Part shown: piece by piece, positions 9,401-20,239 of the stretch
Layout: each line of letters opens with the position of its first letter
How positions within the stretch are numbered: the first letter of the stretch is position 1
Assembly (NCBI GenBank): GCA_024364805.1
Contig: CM044504.1
Span: 100,075,191 to 100,110,243 of the forward strand
DNA: 35,053 nt
Origin: Euprymna scolopes
Lineage: Eukaryota; Mollusca; Cephalopoda; Sepiida; Sepiolidae
Direction: 5' to 3'
The notes under the pieces: generated by a model
The model's database searches: none
What the model saw: the letters and a program-made list of their open reading frames with translations, nothing else
What the model was told of the DNA's origin: nothing
Translations under genes and position numbers: made by a program

Positions 9401-12400
9401 TGAAAGAGAAGTTAATAGTAAAAAATACAGTTTTAATGAATTAATATTTTATATATAATTTGAATTGTGTGTATTTAGGCAGTATTTTTTCATTTAACTA
9501 AACACTATAGATAACAGGATAAAACAATCACAAGTGAAAATTAATTATTCAGAAATAAAGTCTGACTTGTCAACTTAAATGCTATTTGGGTCTTTGAAAA
9601 TCTGACAAAATGACTTTGCATGCAAAAAATATATAGCGTTTTAATTTAAAATTGATCAATCATGTTTTTACAAATTCAATGAATTCAAGACTTGTTTTTT
9701 AATTGTTTGTTGGGATCAAGTAAAGATTAGATACCTCGTAGCAGAAGACATATATTGGCGAACATTTTAAATGACACCGGTTGTTTGACCTTGACATTGC
9801 CATTGTTTAATCCTTAAAAGTTTTGTAAATATTTAATATTAAAGAAAATGTTTTGGAAATATATATTTTTTCTTTTAAATCTTAAAGTTTTGTAAATATA
9901 TATATAAAAAATAATCTTGCTCGCGAACATTTGACCATGTCCGCTATTTAATGTGTTTACAAACAACCAACGCCAATGTCAAGGTCGAACAACCAATGTC
10001 ACTTGAAATGTTCGCCAGTATTCATCTTCTGCTATGAGGTATCTAATCTTTACTTGATCCGTTTGTTGTTAATGAACAAAATTCAAAGAATTTAATTGTT
10101 TTTTACTGATAGATGATAGAAATAAGGCTAGAGTCTGTAATTCAAACACTTGACTAATTCCTCAAATTTTAAAAGATCAACATCACAACTAATCTTCACT
10201 CATAATAATTTACAACAAAAACAGCGACTGAGGGTAAAAAACAACAAAACAAAGTTTGTTTTTATTTTGGTTATTTTGTTATTTGATTCTTAACTTTGTG
10301 GGTCGCCAGTTGGAAATCCTTAGCGTCACTAATTTAAAAACACAACAGCGACTGAAGGTAAAAAAGAAAAAAAAAAGAAAAAGAAAAAAAGTTTGTTTTT
10401 ATTTTGGTCATTTCATTATTCAATTCTTAATTTATATAAACTTTATAATATCTACAATATTTTGATTTTTAAAACAGGCGGACACGTTTAGCAAGACTTT
10501 GTGGATTTGTTCTTTACATAAAGAAAATCTAAAAAATTCTCTTAAAAAACTATTTTCTATACATATGAGAATGACTTACACTCAAAGACAAATGTATTAA
10601 AACGACTGTTCTGGGGCTGTAGAGTCAGAGTCAGCAAAATTGGCTGATAAAGATTTTTATATTGTGAATTTTTCGTCATGTATCGACCCATCTCTAAGAT
10701 TGAGTGAACAAACTTCCCCAGACTCTGACTGACTCTAAAGCCTCTGAGCAGTTGCTTTAAGTACATTCATCTTTGGATACAAATAATATTTACTTGTTTA
10801 AAAAAATGCTTTTTCAAAAATATATCTTAATTTTGTTTTTATTTGTCTACAATGAATTATGAATTATGTAACGAGAAGGAATGTTTCATGTCTATTGTTG
10901 ATAAAAATCTTTATTACCATTAGAAAAAAGAAGTTGGTAGTTTTATTTTCAGTATCAAAATGTAAAAAAAGGTCATCTTACCCTCCATTGACCCAATGAG
11001 CTGCTTCACCATAGCTGTAGTTGACTAAATCACATCTGTATTCTATAACTTTTATCATCTGCAAAAAATTAAAGCAGACAAAATGCTAACTAGATTCAAG
11101 ATTATAAAAAAGTAATATATAAATAGAATAGAATATGACAGAAAAAAGTGTATTTATTTGTTGACATATGAAAAGACTTAACACATAATACTATTGTTAG
11201 AAAGGTTAAAAGATTGCATCCAAAGTTCATAAAAAAAAGACGAAGATGCCTAAGTGACGAGATGTTGAAAAGGTGGAGAATTGTCTAGCAAAAGCTTTAC
11301 TACAGTGGATAAATAAATACAGAAGAAGCAAACAATTAGAAAGATGTCAGGAAAACATTTGCTTATTTCTATAATGAAGCTCTTCCAAGACCAATGTATC
11401 AACCCTTGATAAAAAGGACAGAAGAACCCTTAATAGATTGAAGGTGAAAGTCAGCAAAAATAAATGGGTACTCTACCATATCTGAAAAAAGTTGCCTGCT
11501 TGGTATGCATGCAGTGCTTTGACCAAAACTTAAAAGACATTGTTCTTCTATGAATGAGGCTAATTTTGCATAATAAGATATGAGGACCATCAAGATTTGG
11601 TTATTTTCTTTTCAGGTTATTTAATGCCAAATCCAATAATTTTGGGAAAATGTTTTACATTTCAAGTCCATCTTCAAATATTTATTCATAGTGTTTAGTT
11701 TGGCCGTTTTATAGAGAAAAACTTGTTTTGTTTTCGTTTTTGAAGAACATGACTAAGTTTTGTAAAGGGAAAAGGCGAAAAAAAAACAATAACATCAATT
11801 TTTGGTACATTTTAGGTCAGGAAGATAGTCAGATCTGGTAGCATCAGGGAGAACTGCCAAGGAAAACGGAAAATTCCTAACAATTAAATTTTTAATTTAA
11901 GAAAGGAGGGGGTATATATAGAACAATGCTAAATATATTCTTATATATAAAGTAAAGTCGATTTTCTATCTGTTTCTTTGACTTGAAAAGCTTTGTAAAC
12001 AAAAATATATACTTAAAACTATTCAGTTAGTTTGGGTAAATATTGGTCCATGTTGTTAAAACAAAACTTATATTATCTTGATTTCATTGATTTTAGTATT
12101 TAATCTTGATAATTTTTTTCATCATCAAGAGGGAGGACCTTATATATAACACCCCATTCTAATTTACATAAGTTTACGATAATATGCTCAAAAAAAATTT
12201 AAACAATTCATTTTTTTAAATGTATACATAGCAAAAAAAAAAAAAAGAAAAAAAAAAAAAAGAAGCTTTTACAGTTAAGCTTTCCAAAAAACAATCAATA
12301 TAGAAATGTAAAGATTTCATTAAAAAATTTATGTGTAAAAGAATCATCATCATCATGACGGGCTCCTTGCCCAGACCAATGTGACTCTTCCTCTCTAGAG

Positions 12401-15400
12401 TTTCCTGTCTTCCATCAGTTGCCTCAGATCCTCAGGCTCACAGCTGGCGTTGTGTGCTATTTGTTGGATGTACGTGGATCTAGGTCATCCTCTGCTTGCG
12501 CGTCCATGTCGTGGAGTCCATAGCAATACATCACTCACCAATTCATGCTTGCTCCTCAGACAAGTAAAAGAATGGGGAAAGATAATAATATAAAAAAAAT
12601 AAAATAAGACTAGCAAGGTTTCTAATTTCTATATATAGAAATGTAACTGAAGGTAGAAAAATGGTATTTGGTTGGCAGATAGATAAGGTGTTGTTATTTG
12701 CATATCCTGAACTGTTATTTCTTGTCGTTGTTGCATTCACGTTTTGGCTATTGTGCCCTCCAGTCTTGGAGGTATTGACAGAGAGAAACAAATATCCCGC
12801 TGAAATTATGCATAAGATTTTTTCAAACTACTTACAGCTCTCACTAATGCAGAACCCGTTTCCATGGACTTCAAACGAGTATCTCCAATTTTAATTGAGA
12901 TGATCTGAGCCCCTGGAGCAACCCCATTTCTTTCTGGGGTGTCAGGAAAATACCCTGAAGCAATGCAAGCAACATGTGTCCCATGAGAACCTGTAAAGTA
13001 ATAAAATACATGATAAATATATTTGTTTGTTCTTTGGTTTTGTTAATGCAATTAAAAAGTAATTAGACTTTTTTACCATTATATCAAGGAATTATTTTTC
13101 AGTAAACTTGTTAAAAAGCATAATTCAAAATTATCTTTTTTAAAAGAAGTTAAAAAAAAAATCAGTCAATGAATATGATGATTATACAAAATAAATAAAT
13201 CCCACGACATGGAAGATTTGTGATAGATGGTTGAAACACGATTATATTTTTATTAAAATATTTAACTGTATAGACAGAGATGAGACTTGTATGTGATATT
13301 GCGTTCAGCTAGGTAATGGCGACTACCTGTCTCTTTAACTTACCTGCATTCGTAACAATTTCCAGGGTAGTTCCATCATTGTGAATATTTATAGAAAAGT
13401 TTAACATATCTACAAAGAAATAAAAATCAAACATTTAAGTTAGTGATACTAAAAAAATGAAGACTAAAAATATTTATCATACAAAAAATAAATAACAGGG
13501 TAAGGTATAAAGAATGACTACATTTAAGTTGGTAATGTGTAGGCTGTGATAATAGCAACGACTTTGTGCCAGTCTTAAGCTGTGTCATTTTCAATATCTT
13601 CATTTATAATAACAATTTCTCTATTCTGTTCATTTTTTGTGGAGATCGCTCCAGACAAAGCATGAAGCCACTATGTGAGGTGCTAAAAGAATAAAAGTAC
13701 TGCTTTAAAAGGCAAAAACTAGCCAATAATAAGTGTTAGATTACAACCAAGAAAACAGCAATTTTTCCTTATCTGCCAGAAACAAAACTCATAGAACATA
13801 ACTTTAGGCCACACTCTGCATTGAAGCAGATAAAAAGATGTTTTCAGCAATATTTTCTTTGCTTTACAAAAGATTTTCTTCAAACTGTCGTATTCTGACC
13901 AACTTATCAAAGACTGAATGTTGTGTAAAGGATCTGCCATCTGCGATGTTTGATAAAAATGGTTGGAAGGAACAAGTCAATAAAATACAAAAAGAATTCT
14001 CAACCTTTTGAGTCTTCTCATCAAGGTTGGTATACGCTTCATCCATTGTACTATTGTTCCATCCTCCTCCGATGTATCGTTCATTGGATGTATGCTGATG
14101 TTTTCTCCACATTTAAATATGATAGATGTTATTTACCCGTTTACAGTGAATTTTTTTTTTACATATTTAAATCTGATAAATTGATAATTTTCAGTGCTAG
14201 TACAGAATCCTTACACCCTATCAAAAAAAAAAAAAAAAAATCTATAAACTATATGTAGCCATGATGGAAAAAAGATATTTCAAAAATCACGAAAATTGTT
14301 CAAGTAGTTTTATTTTTAAATAAAAAAATTGAATTTTATTGCTAAACTCAGTGGGACCGTCTCGTAATGTAATTTTGAAAACAGTCTGAATGAAGGGAGA
14401 TCCAAATAATTCAAACTTGCCAGATTTAAGAAAGACATTCTTAACATGGGGAAGGTATGTGATTGAAAAAACTTGAATTCGCTAAGAAATGATTTTCTTT
14501 ATAAAAATAAACTACTTGCAATTTACTTGGCTTTTGGTGTATGATATTTTATATCTGTCATGGGTACATACATTATACAAATTTTCTTTTCTTGTTTTTT
14601 CATAGATGGAGGTTCTGGACAATGCCTAATTTTCTATTTTTAATTGTTTTTTCTTAAAAACGTCTGCATAGCATAGCACCAGAAAATCTTGTAGGATGCA
14701 ACATGAATATTCTTATAAATGTTTGTCAAATGATCAGGTTATGTTTAAACACATAAAAAAGATCAGCATAAAAGCAAAAATATCTCAACTCCATTGAAGA
14801 CATAAAGTCACATCAGTGAAAATGTCATACCAAAAGTAAACGTACAAGTGGATGGACATCGATATGAAGAAAAAAAAACAAAAACAAAACTTAATTTAGG
14901 ACATAGAATTGCGATGGGCCATGTTTGAGCTCTTTTTAGGGAAGCAAATAAATGTAGCCATGAATTAAAAAAACTATTCGGCAGATTAGCATGAAACTTG
15001 GAACAGATTTCTATCACAAGGGTTGATACACTATGCTACGTATCATTTTCATCAAAGAGGGACAATAATAAAGTGTGGGGCGGGTCAGCCACATGAATAA
15101 TCACAAACCGCATGAGTTTTACCTAACAATTTAACCTCCCCCAACTTGGGTAAACCTACTCATGCAATATAAATATTAACATTGATAAAGACAATAGTCT
15201 GAAGAATAACAATGTCAACAATACTAACATCTCACTCGTATTAAGAAAACTTGGTTGGTAACATCATTTATTCATATACACTCAATCATTTGTGAGAATA
15301 TCAGTTTATAAAAAAATAAACTCAGTTTTTAAATAATGGCAAAACACTAATTAATATGAAGGTCAATAAAAAAGAAAACAGTTTAAAGTTAATATGCAAA

Positions 15401-18400
15401 GAGATGTTAATAAAAGCTTGTGAAATAAGAAAAGTCCTAACAAAAGGGGGGGGGGGAATAAAAAGAGCATCAAAATAAACTAATGGAAAAGAAAGAAATG
15501 AGAACCAACCAGCATAACTGAGACGAGCAAATTCCCGTTCTTCTCGATAGCTGGCCAGCAGCTTACATTCAGCAATATTACCCTTTTCACTTGTGTCCAC
15601 ACAGGCCCTATAAAGCAAAACAAGATTTTAAAAGAAAAGCATAACATATAATTTACAAAAAAAAATAGTTGAAATAATGAAAAAAGAAAATGCTCTCACT
15701 CTTGATTAATCTTAAAATTGGGGCTCAGTGTTTCAATTGAAAAATCAATCAATATTATAATGAATAGTATATTAATCACAACGTAGTGTATGGGGATTTA
15801 TAATAGGTGTGCATTTTAGATGAGCATTAGAAAAAGGACAGATTTTTTATCACAAAGTTATGATTATATGACAAAGTTATGATTATATCACAAAGAAGTT
15901 TCGTAGATGTATAGGCACGGATGTTTTAGAGTAGGATTATATAACGGAGATAACTCCCATTGACTAAGATAAAAAAACAAACATTTTGTGATTAATAATT
16001 TAGGACGCTGAAATAATCACTTGAACAATGAAACAATTTTAAGTAAAAAAAAGACCTCCTCTAAACGAATGAACAAAAGTAAAATAAAACACGAATACTA
16101 TACCTGAACAATACTATCTTAACAAACTAAAAATGTAACAATGCTAAATTACGAAATAATTAAACTTGTTAATTAACGTACACAAAACTTGTAGTAAATA
16201 AACTGGTTCTGTAATTTCTATGACTAATTTCATTCAGCACTTTTTAAAATATTTTGATAAAGTACATTTCTATATTAAAATGATGATAAAAACTATTGCT
16301 TTCCAATTTTATATATTTTCTTGCAAATAAAAATAAATGATAAAATCATTTTTTATTAAATTAAAAAAAAAAATCTTTACAAAGAAATCTTTATAAAAAA
16401 AAGAAGTTTTTTTTAAAGTAGATAAACATTTGTCATTGGCTAATCGAAAACAACTTGTTCATTGTTGGCTATTCAAAAGATAAACAACTTTTTAATTGGC
16501 TAATTGAATTTCATATTTTGTCGCTATCAGCTACATAACTAATTATTACTAAGATTTTGTAAGGATGGCTAACATGGCAAATTTAAGACGTCCTTTGTTT
16601 TGTAAAGAGCACATAGTAGACCACATCTTAACTCCACCAGAAATTAATAATTTAAATTGGATATTTACTTCAATTTTGCCGAAAATTACTGAAGATGAAT
16701 TGTACTTTGCAGCTTGTCTTGAATTTATAGGGAATTCTAGTATGTGTTCATCCTGTGAAGTACCTAGGATTTTAGCCAGAAGAAAATGCACAGTTGGATG
16801 GGAGTAGTTTTGTCGTGGCTGTCGGTCAAGAAATAGCATATGGAAAGGATCATTTTTCCAAAAAAGTCGTTTGCAAATAAGGCAGATAATTCTGATATTT
16901 TTTTGTTGGAGCATGGACATGAATCATCATAATATTAAGGAAGTTGGTGTTGGATCGCACGCTGTTGTAGATTGGAAACGGTTCATCAAAAGAATATGTG
17001 AACAGGACATTTTAAACAAACCGATGTTGATTGTTGGTGTGGATGTCGACAATACTTCCAAGGAAGTAGAAATAGATCAATCATACTTTTTCAAGATGAA
17101 ATATAACAGAGGTAGATTTAGAGACGGTATCTGGGTCTTCAGGGCAGTAGAGAGACACTCCAATAAATGTAATTATAGTAAAATTGAGAGATAGGGAAAC
17201 ATTGTTTTCAATAACGCGATCATGGATTTTACCAAAGACATGTATAATTTCAGACAGTTGTGCTGCATATGAAGGTTTAAGTTAAATGAATATGAAAATG
17301 GCAAACACGAATATACCATAATCATCCATGAGATCAATTTTGTCAATCCTGATGATAACAATATACACACGCAAACCATTGAAGGTAAGATAAAGATATG
17401 CTTAAATATTTATTAACATTGAAATTTTTATGTTTTGAATTATTAAAGAATAATAACCGTTAAAAATAATTAACATTGAAATTTACATATTTTGATTAAT
17501 AATCACGATTAACTAAAATAAAAAAAAACAAATTTCTAATTTGGTCTCATGCCAAAAGACATATCCAGAAATTGTTGTGGACCAAGACTGAGATGTTCTA
17601 CCTTCATCTCATGGAGTTTCTTTGACGGAAAAAGGAAAAGGGAGAAGTATTTTCTCGCATAATTCTTGTGGTAAGAAATCAATATACCATATAATTTTTT
17701 TTTTTTATAATCAACACAAGTTCATTTATTTTTTGTCGTTTTTGCATTATTTCATTTTTACAGTTTATTTATTTTTGATTTTGTTAACAAGTTTAATTAT
17801 TTTATTACTTAACATTGTTTCATTTTCAATTTGTTAATTAACTTGTTTTCTTTTTCGATTGATTGACTGATTATAATTGTTCAGGTATAGTATTCATGTA
17901 TTAAAATTTTTCATTTTTATGAATTCATTTTCTATAAATATTATTCAAAAATTTGTATATTCGTTTTTGTTAAAGTTGTCTTTCATTTTCATAAACTGTT
18001 CCAGCAATTTCCAGTACTAAAGGTTTAGTGTTCCAAATTATTTATTGCAAAATATGTTTTTTTTTGTCTTATCAATGGGAGTTATCTCCCTTAGATAATC
18101 CTCCTCTAAAACAACAGCACCGATGTATATCCACTAAAACTTTGGAATTTATCAAAAAGTGCTCGATGACAAGCAAAGCATTATTATACAAACATTATTG
18201 GTTACATGTCTGCATATATGTTTCTGTTATGATTTTTTAGAAATGTAACGTCATTAGGCTGGATTTTCCACTGAAACCAAATTTTAAATAGCCATTCTTT
18301 TTATACAAAATCTTTCTGTTATTTGAAAAAGGCTACAAAGTATGGAAAATGAAAGAAAGATAATAAAATGGGGGTAGAAGAAAAAGAGGTAGTAGAGAAG

Positions 18401-19400
18401 GTGTTGGTAGGTTAGGGATACTGAAGTGGCTATCTTCCCATGAACTTGGGAGGTCTTATACTTCCTTATATAAATTTCTATCAACTTCAGTCTTAAATAT
18501 ACTGTGTGTGTGTATGTATGTATATATATATAACTTTCTTTCCCAAACTATAGCAGGGTCTACAAGAATGGCCTTTTAACCCCATTTGGCAAGTCAAGAA
18601 AAAAAAGTATTAAAATTCCAGATTGATTAAAAAAAAATTGAAGGTGGGGCATTAGCTCATAGAATTAAGAAACAAAATGATTTAGAGAAAAAATAATGGT
18701 CAACTAAAAAGCAGTCAGGGCAAATGTTTGCAAATCCAACATTATGCATATATCACTAAAGACCAACCACACATTTTTTTTAACTGGCAATTTTCTTTAA
18801 TGGTTTTCCTTTCCCTTTTACTGAATAAGAGTAAGCAGTAATTTTAAATATCTGTCCTACATGGATAGAGAAAAGAAAAGACAAAGATTTCTGAAAAATA
18901 TTTTTTATAAAAATACAGTATTATTTCATTAAAAATATCAATATCTAATTTTTTTCATTTTATAGGAATATTTGATATTTCAGAAAATACTGAATAAAAA
19001 TGTCTATTCTACTACAACATTAAATTTTTAATCAAAACAAACTAAAATGTTTTTTTTTTTAATTATTATTCTTTCAATAAAATTAAAAAAAAATTGAATT
19101 TGTTGTGAATTTTAAAATAATAATAAAAAAAAACAGAGAGGCAGGATAGAACCCATAATGGACTTAATAGAATAGCACATTTTAACCAATCGCTCACATT
19201 TACCCATAACATCTCACAAATTTATAAAAAGACCTTTGGATTTAGCCCATGATTAAAAAAAGAAAAAGTTCTCACCTCCAAGTGGAGCCATCATGGAAGA
19301 CTATACAATCAAACACTGGGCCGGTGTCATTGTGTTTTTTGTCTAAATTGTTGAGGACTTCAATTTGATTACTCAAATCTTCTTTTATGTTCACTTCATC
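6373..19400 (-). CDS. TPP2: Tripeptidyl-peptidase II gene, partial (7 exons)
   Basis: TPP2 is a giant cytosolic serine exopeptidase of the subtilisin clan (S8). It removes tripeptides from the N termini of peptides, largely downstream of the proteasome. Seven minus-strand exons (125, 98, 66, 155, 77, 128 and 100 nt) join in one frame to about 250 residues. Landmarks in order are TGPVFDC, the catalytic-His motif [61 protein letters not shown] and WSSRGP. These match my memory of human TPP2, roughly residues 190-400. The catalytic Asp region (upstream) and catalytic Ser region (downstream) were not found here. All junctions are GT-AG and phases agree. No frame break is visible, so the gene looks functional. 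Confidence 0.96.
6588..6790 (+). repeat. Single arm of foldback family
   Basis: The segment reads TATTTGGAATAAT-GGACTATTG, then a C-ACAACATTTTGGCCGATG block, then TGTAACCTC and TATCTTGTTGAA. The same order of blocks forms the left arm of the inverted repeat at 23363. It is a lone, diverged arm. Confidence 0.55.
6850..8100. repeat. Degenerate tandem duplication in TPP2 intron
   Basis: A block at about 6857-7085 recurs diverged at about 7884-8095, with a third partial copy at about 7560-7650. Shared strings include GATCTGT-ATTGA, ATCAGTACTgATcAC and the TCATcTAt region. In the minus frames two copies translate similarly ([16 protein letters not shown] and [16 protein letters not shown]), but I see no known domain. 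Together with the exon relic this suggests an old duplication of exon f plus about 500-700 bp of downstream intron. Confidence 0.6.
7502..7547 (-). pseudogene. TPP2: Decayed partial duplicate of TPP2 exon f
   Basis: The minus strand reads [15 protein letters not shown](G), against [15 protein letters not shown](G) in exon f. About 37 of 46 bases agree, and a GT donor stands at the same place. The 5' part of the exon, including the oxyanion Asn, has no counterpart. An in-frame stop lies just upstream and there is no matching acceptor. Adjacent intron sequence is also duplicated (about 7420-7500 against 8130-8240), so this is a segmental tandem duplicate, not a processed copy. It is unlikely to be spliced productively. 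Confidence 0.75.
8243..8370 (-). CDS. TPP2: TPP2 exon f, oxyanion Asn
   Basis: The 128-nt exon reads (G)[19 protein letters not shown] then [20 protein letters not shown] and PII(G). It matches human '[43 protein letters not shown]'. The first Asn of SAGNNGP is the expected oxyanion-hole Asn of subtilases. The acceptor is CTTTACAG and the donor GTAGGT. Phase runs 2 to 1. About 46 bp of its 3' end recurs in decayed form at 7502-7547. Confidence 0.95.
8380..9180. other. Intron, unassigned repeats
   Basis: No exon was found. The 8460-8790 stretch is less AT-rich and may be an old transposon, but I recognise no domain or terminal repeat. Purine-rich sequence lies at about 8835-8885 and a short (TA)n tract at 9112-9123. 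Confidence 0.35.
9185..9276. mobile_element. Short hAT-like MITE candidate
   Basis: The ends are TAGAGATGTATAAAG and TTGTCCCATCACTA, an imperfect pair resembling hAT termini (TAGnGATG). The inside is built of GGAATCG-like units. No convincing 8-bp target duplication is visible at the flanks, so assignment rests on the ends alone. Confidence 0.4.
9713..10060. mobile_element. MITE with ~93-bp TIRs and 8-bp TSD
   Basis: The termini GGATCAAGTAAAGATTAGAT and its complement open arms of about 93 bp (9713-9805 and 9968-10060). The arms share the GAACATTT-AA-TGACA and GACCTTGACATTG blocks. The octamer GTTTGTTG stands on both sides (9705-9712 and 10061-10068), a target duplication. An 8-bp duplication fits hAT, P or Merlin elements. 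The GG start and an independent Merlin in this window make Merlin a reasonable source, but the TIRs differ from that copy. Confidence 0.85.
10208..10438. repeat. Tandem duplication, ~126-bp period
   Basis: ACAGCGACTGAGGGTAAAAAA at about 10219 recurs with one change at about 10345. Each is followed by A-rich sequence and by AAAGTTTGTTTTTATTTTGG and TTATTTGATTCTTAA-like blocks. It is a two-copy local duplication in the intron between exons f and e. Confidence 0.75.
10982..11058 (-). CDS. TPP2: TPP2 exon e
   Basis: The 77-nt exon reads [20 protein letters not shown] then HWVNG(G), matching human '[27 protein letters not shown]'. The acceptor is TTTTTTGCAG. It starts in phase 0 and ends in phase 2 at GTAAG. 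The NYSYGEA stretch is near-invariant in TPP2 and forms part of the subtilase core around the substrate cleft. Confidence 0.95.
11070..12340. other. Intron between exons e and d, possible transposase relic
   Basis: No exon was found. On the plus strand at about 11260-11330 a short frame reads [20 protein letters not shown], which faintly recalls the N-terminal helix-turn-helix region of pogo/Tigger-like transposases, but it breaks quickly. The rest is AT-rich with A-tracts at 12230-12262. Confidence 0.25.
12345..12545 (-). mobile_element. LINE 3' tail, second family
   Basis: In minus-strand frames it encodes pieces such as [20 protein letters not shown] and [11 protein letters not shown], typical of the extreme C terminus of LINE-encoded proteins (RPRxxW...DLxxLMxDRxxWR). 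It ends in a (GAT)n run at its 3' side (12345-12357 on the plus strand), the kind of microsatellite tail some LINEs use. It is 5'-truncated and frame-shifted. It differs from the family at 24290. Confidence 0.7.
12836..12990 (-). CDS. TPP2: TPP2 exon d, catalytic histidine
   Basis: The 155-nt exon begins with (G)[19 protein letters not shown] and continues [19 protein letters not shown], then [20 protein letters not shown] is the subtilase His signature; the second His here corresponds to the active-site His (His264 in human TPP2 by memory). The exon starts with two bases completing a Gly and ends in phase 0 (GCT, donor GTAAGT). It is the most diagnostic exon for the peptidase fold. Confidence 0.96.
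13344..13409 (-). CDS. TPP2: TPP2 exon c
   Basis: This is a small 66-nt exon reading (D)[19 protein letters not shown] then NA(G). It matches human '[24 protein letters not shown]', the strand leading into the catalytic-His motif. It is flanked by TTTGTAG and GTAAG and runs from phase 1 to phase 1, so its codons join those of exons b and d exactly. Confidence 0.93.
13420..15505. other. Intron between exons c and b
   Basis: No exon was recognised. The 13720-14110 stretch has fairly long minus-strand frames with coding-like composition (for example [20 protein letters not shown]) but no family I can name; it may be a decayed transposon gene. The rest is AT-rich with a G-run at 15445-15454. Confidence 0.35.
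15510..15607 (-). CDS. TPP2: TPP2 exon b
   Basis: The 98-nt exon reads (R)[20 protein letters not shown] then [12 protein letters not shown], matching human 'RACIDSNEDGDLSKSTVLRNYKEAQEYG'. It starts after TTTATAG, completing the Arg split from exon a, and ends in phase 1 at a GTTGGT donor, which is a weaker splice site than the others. The intron upstream (15608-19275) holds a Merlin transposon. Confidence 0.92.
15851..15896. repeat. Short direct repeat at Merlin border
   Basis: ACAAAGTTATGATTATAT occurs twice head to tail (about 19-bp period) and a third partial ACAAAG follows, immediately outside the left terminal repeat of the Merlin element. Confidence 0.7.
15880..18155 (+). mobile_element. 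Merlin DNA transposon, ~2.3 kb
   Basis: Imperfect terminal inverted repeats of about 130 bp (15887-16013 and 18024-18153) share GTTTTAGAGnAGGATTAT, GGGAGATAACTCCCATTGA and an ATAATTTnGGA block. Between them is a Merlin (IS1016/IS1595-related DDE) transposase gene in the plus direction. Exact outer borders and the expected 8-bp target duplication could not be fixed by eye. It sits in the intron between TPP2 exons a and b. Confidence 0.85.
16565..17640 (+). pseudogene. Merlin transposase, inactivated
   Basis: From [12 protein letters not shown] at 16565 the frame runs to 17194 with one TAG at 16805-16807. It includes the zinc-ribbon-like CSSCEVP...RRKC and the DDE signature [20 protein letters not shown] then [14 protein letters not shown]. 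The frame then shifts near 17170 to [19 protein letters not shown] and again near 17270 to [18 protein letters not shown]. All three acidic catalytic positions (D of VEID, D of IISD, E of TIE) are kept. A GTAAG follows TIEG, possibly an intron donor. A later FYLHLMEFL segment (about 17594-17620) resembles the C terminus. At least one stop and two frameshifts make it dead as it stands. Confidence 0.85.
18165..19270. other. AT-rich intron, nothing recognised
   Basis: No gene was found. A TG/TA tract lies at 18503-18532. Otherwise it is A/T-rich sequence up to exon a. Confidence 0.45.
19276..19400 (-). CDS. TPP2: TPP2 exon a (linker before catalytic His)
   Basis: The exon encodes 41 residues plus two bases, beginning [20 protein letters not shown] and ending FHDGSTW. 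It corresponds to human 'LIKEELQSQVELLNSFEKKYSDPGP', in the TPP2-specific insert between the catalytic Asp and His. The acceptor is CTTTTTAG. It starts in phase 0 and ends in phase 2 (TGG AG, donor GTGAG). The split Arg is completed by the next exon. The preceding exon must end in phase 0. Confidence 0.93.
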
Positions 19401-19689
19401 CTAAAAAGAAAAATGAAAAACAGATCTGGAATTAAACTAGTTTTTATAAATGTGCAAACAATTTCTAACTAAAAAATATGGTTTTACTGTTACATATTAC
19501 TTAGCAGTAAAATACTTTTCAAGTAGATATCATCAGCAACATGTATAAGTGGATCAAATTAAACACAATTATAGGAATTGAAAACAGAATTACAAATATG
19601 ATCTGAATACATTTTCTTTCATGTAAATTTTCATTAAAAAAAATTTTTTTTTTTTAATAATCAAACATTTGCAATTTAGTTACAGATTT

Positions 19690-20225
19690 ATTTATTATTT
19701 TTTTTTGTTTTTACATAGGCATCCCCACCTATCAAGGCCCAGGGGCCACTCGAGGATAAGGGTTAAAGAGTGTACAGTAGTCAATTGGACAATATAGTAA
19801 CCGTTAGTAATGGAAATTCTGTAAATTTGTTAACTTAAGTGGAACGGTTCATCAAGAACTTTTTTTCGGTGAACTTGAAGACAACCTTATTTTAGTCAGC
19901 TAGAAAGCAGGAAAATGGAAGACAGTTCCACAGGCATGCACTTCTAAGAAAGAAGCTTTGTTCATGAAATCTACGTTTAGGCTTAGGCACAGATAAAGAG
20001 TGGGGGGAATTATTGATTGTGCTTTCAGCTAGACAAGTGTTTCTTGTGAAAGTTTAGCGACGGGGGACCATAGATTGAAGCTCAGTCGAGCACTTGCCAT
20101 GAAAATAACGATAGAGCAAAGACAAACTCGCAACATCTCTCGTGTGAGAAAGAGGTTGCAGGGAAGAGAAAAGGACATCTCCTACGAGGCTACAAAGTCT
20201 TAATAAACGTGACAAAATACTAGAT
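19690..20225 (-). mobile_element. LINE 3' part (same family as 24290)
   Basis: The minus strand matches 26450-26870 closely: ANDA-like REMLRVCLCS region, CSTELQSMVPRR, an FHEQSFFLRS block, then a 3' UTR with TTTAACCCTTATCCTCGAGT and CCCCTGGGCCTTGATAGG. The tail of A and AATAAATA lies at about 19685-19715. It is a 5'-truncated insertion with frameshifts and is inverted relative to the larger copy. Confidence 0.82.
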
Positions 20226-20239
20226 TTTAAAAAAATCTG

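Noticed and set aside
12661-12894. Plus-strand 77-codon frame across TPP2 exon d
   Set aside because: It overlaps the antisense of a confident exon and its neighbouring intron; it is a shadow frame.
19505-19550. CTGATGA plus GAAA on the minus strand
   Set aside because: The two boxes are present, but stems I, II and III do not pair. It is a chance occurrence in AT-rich sequence.
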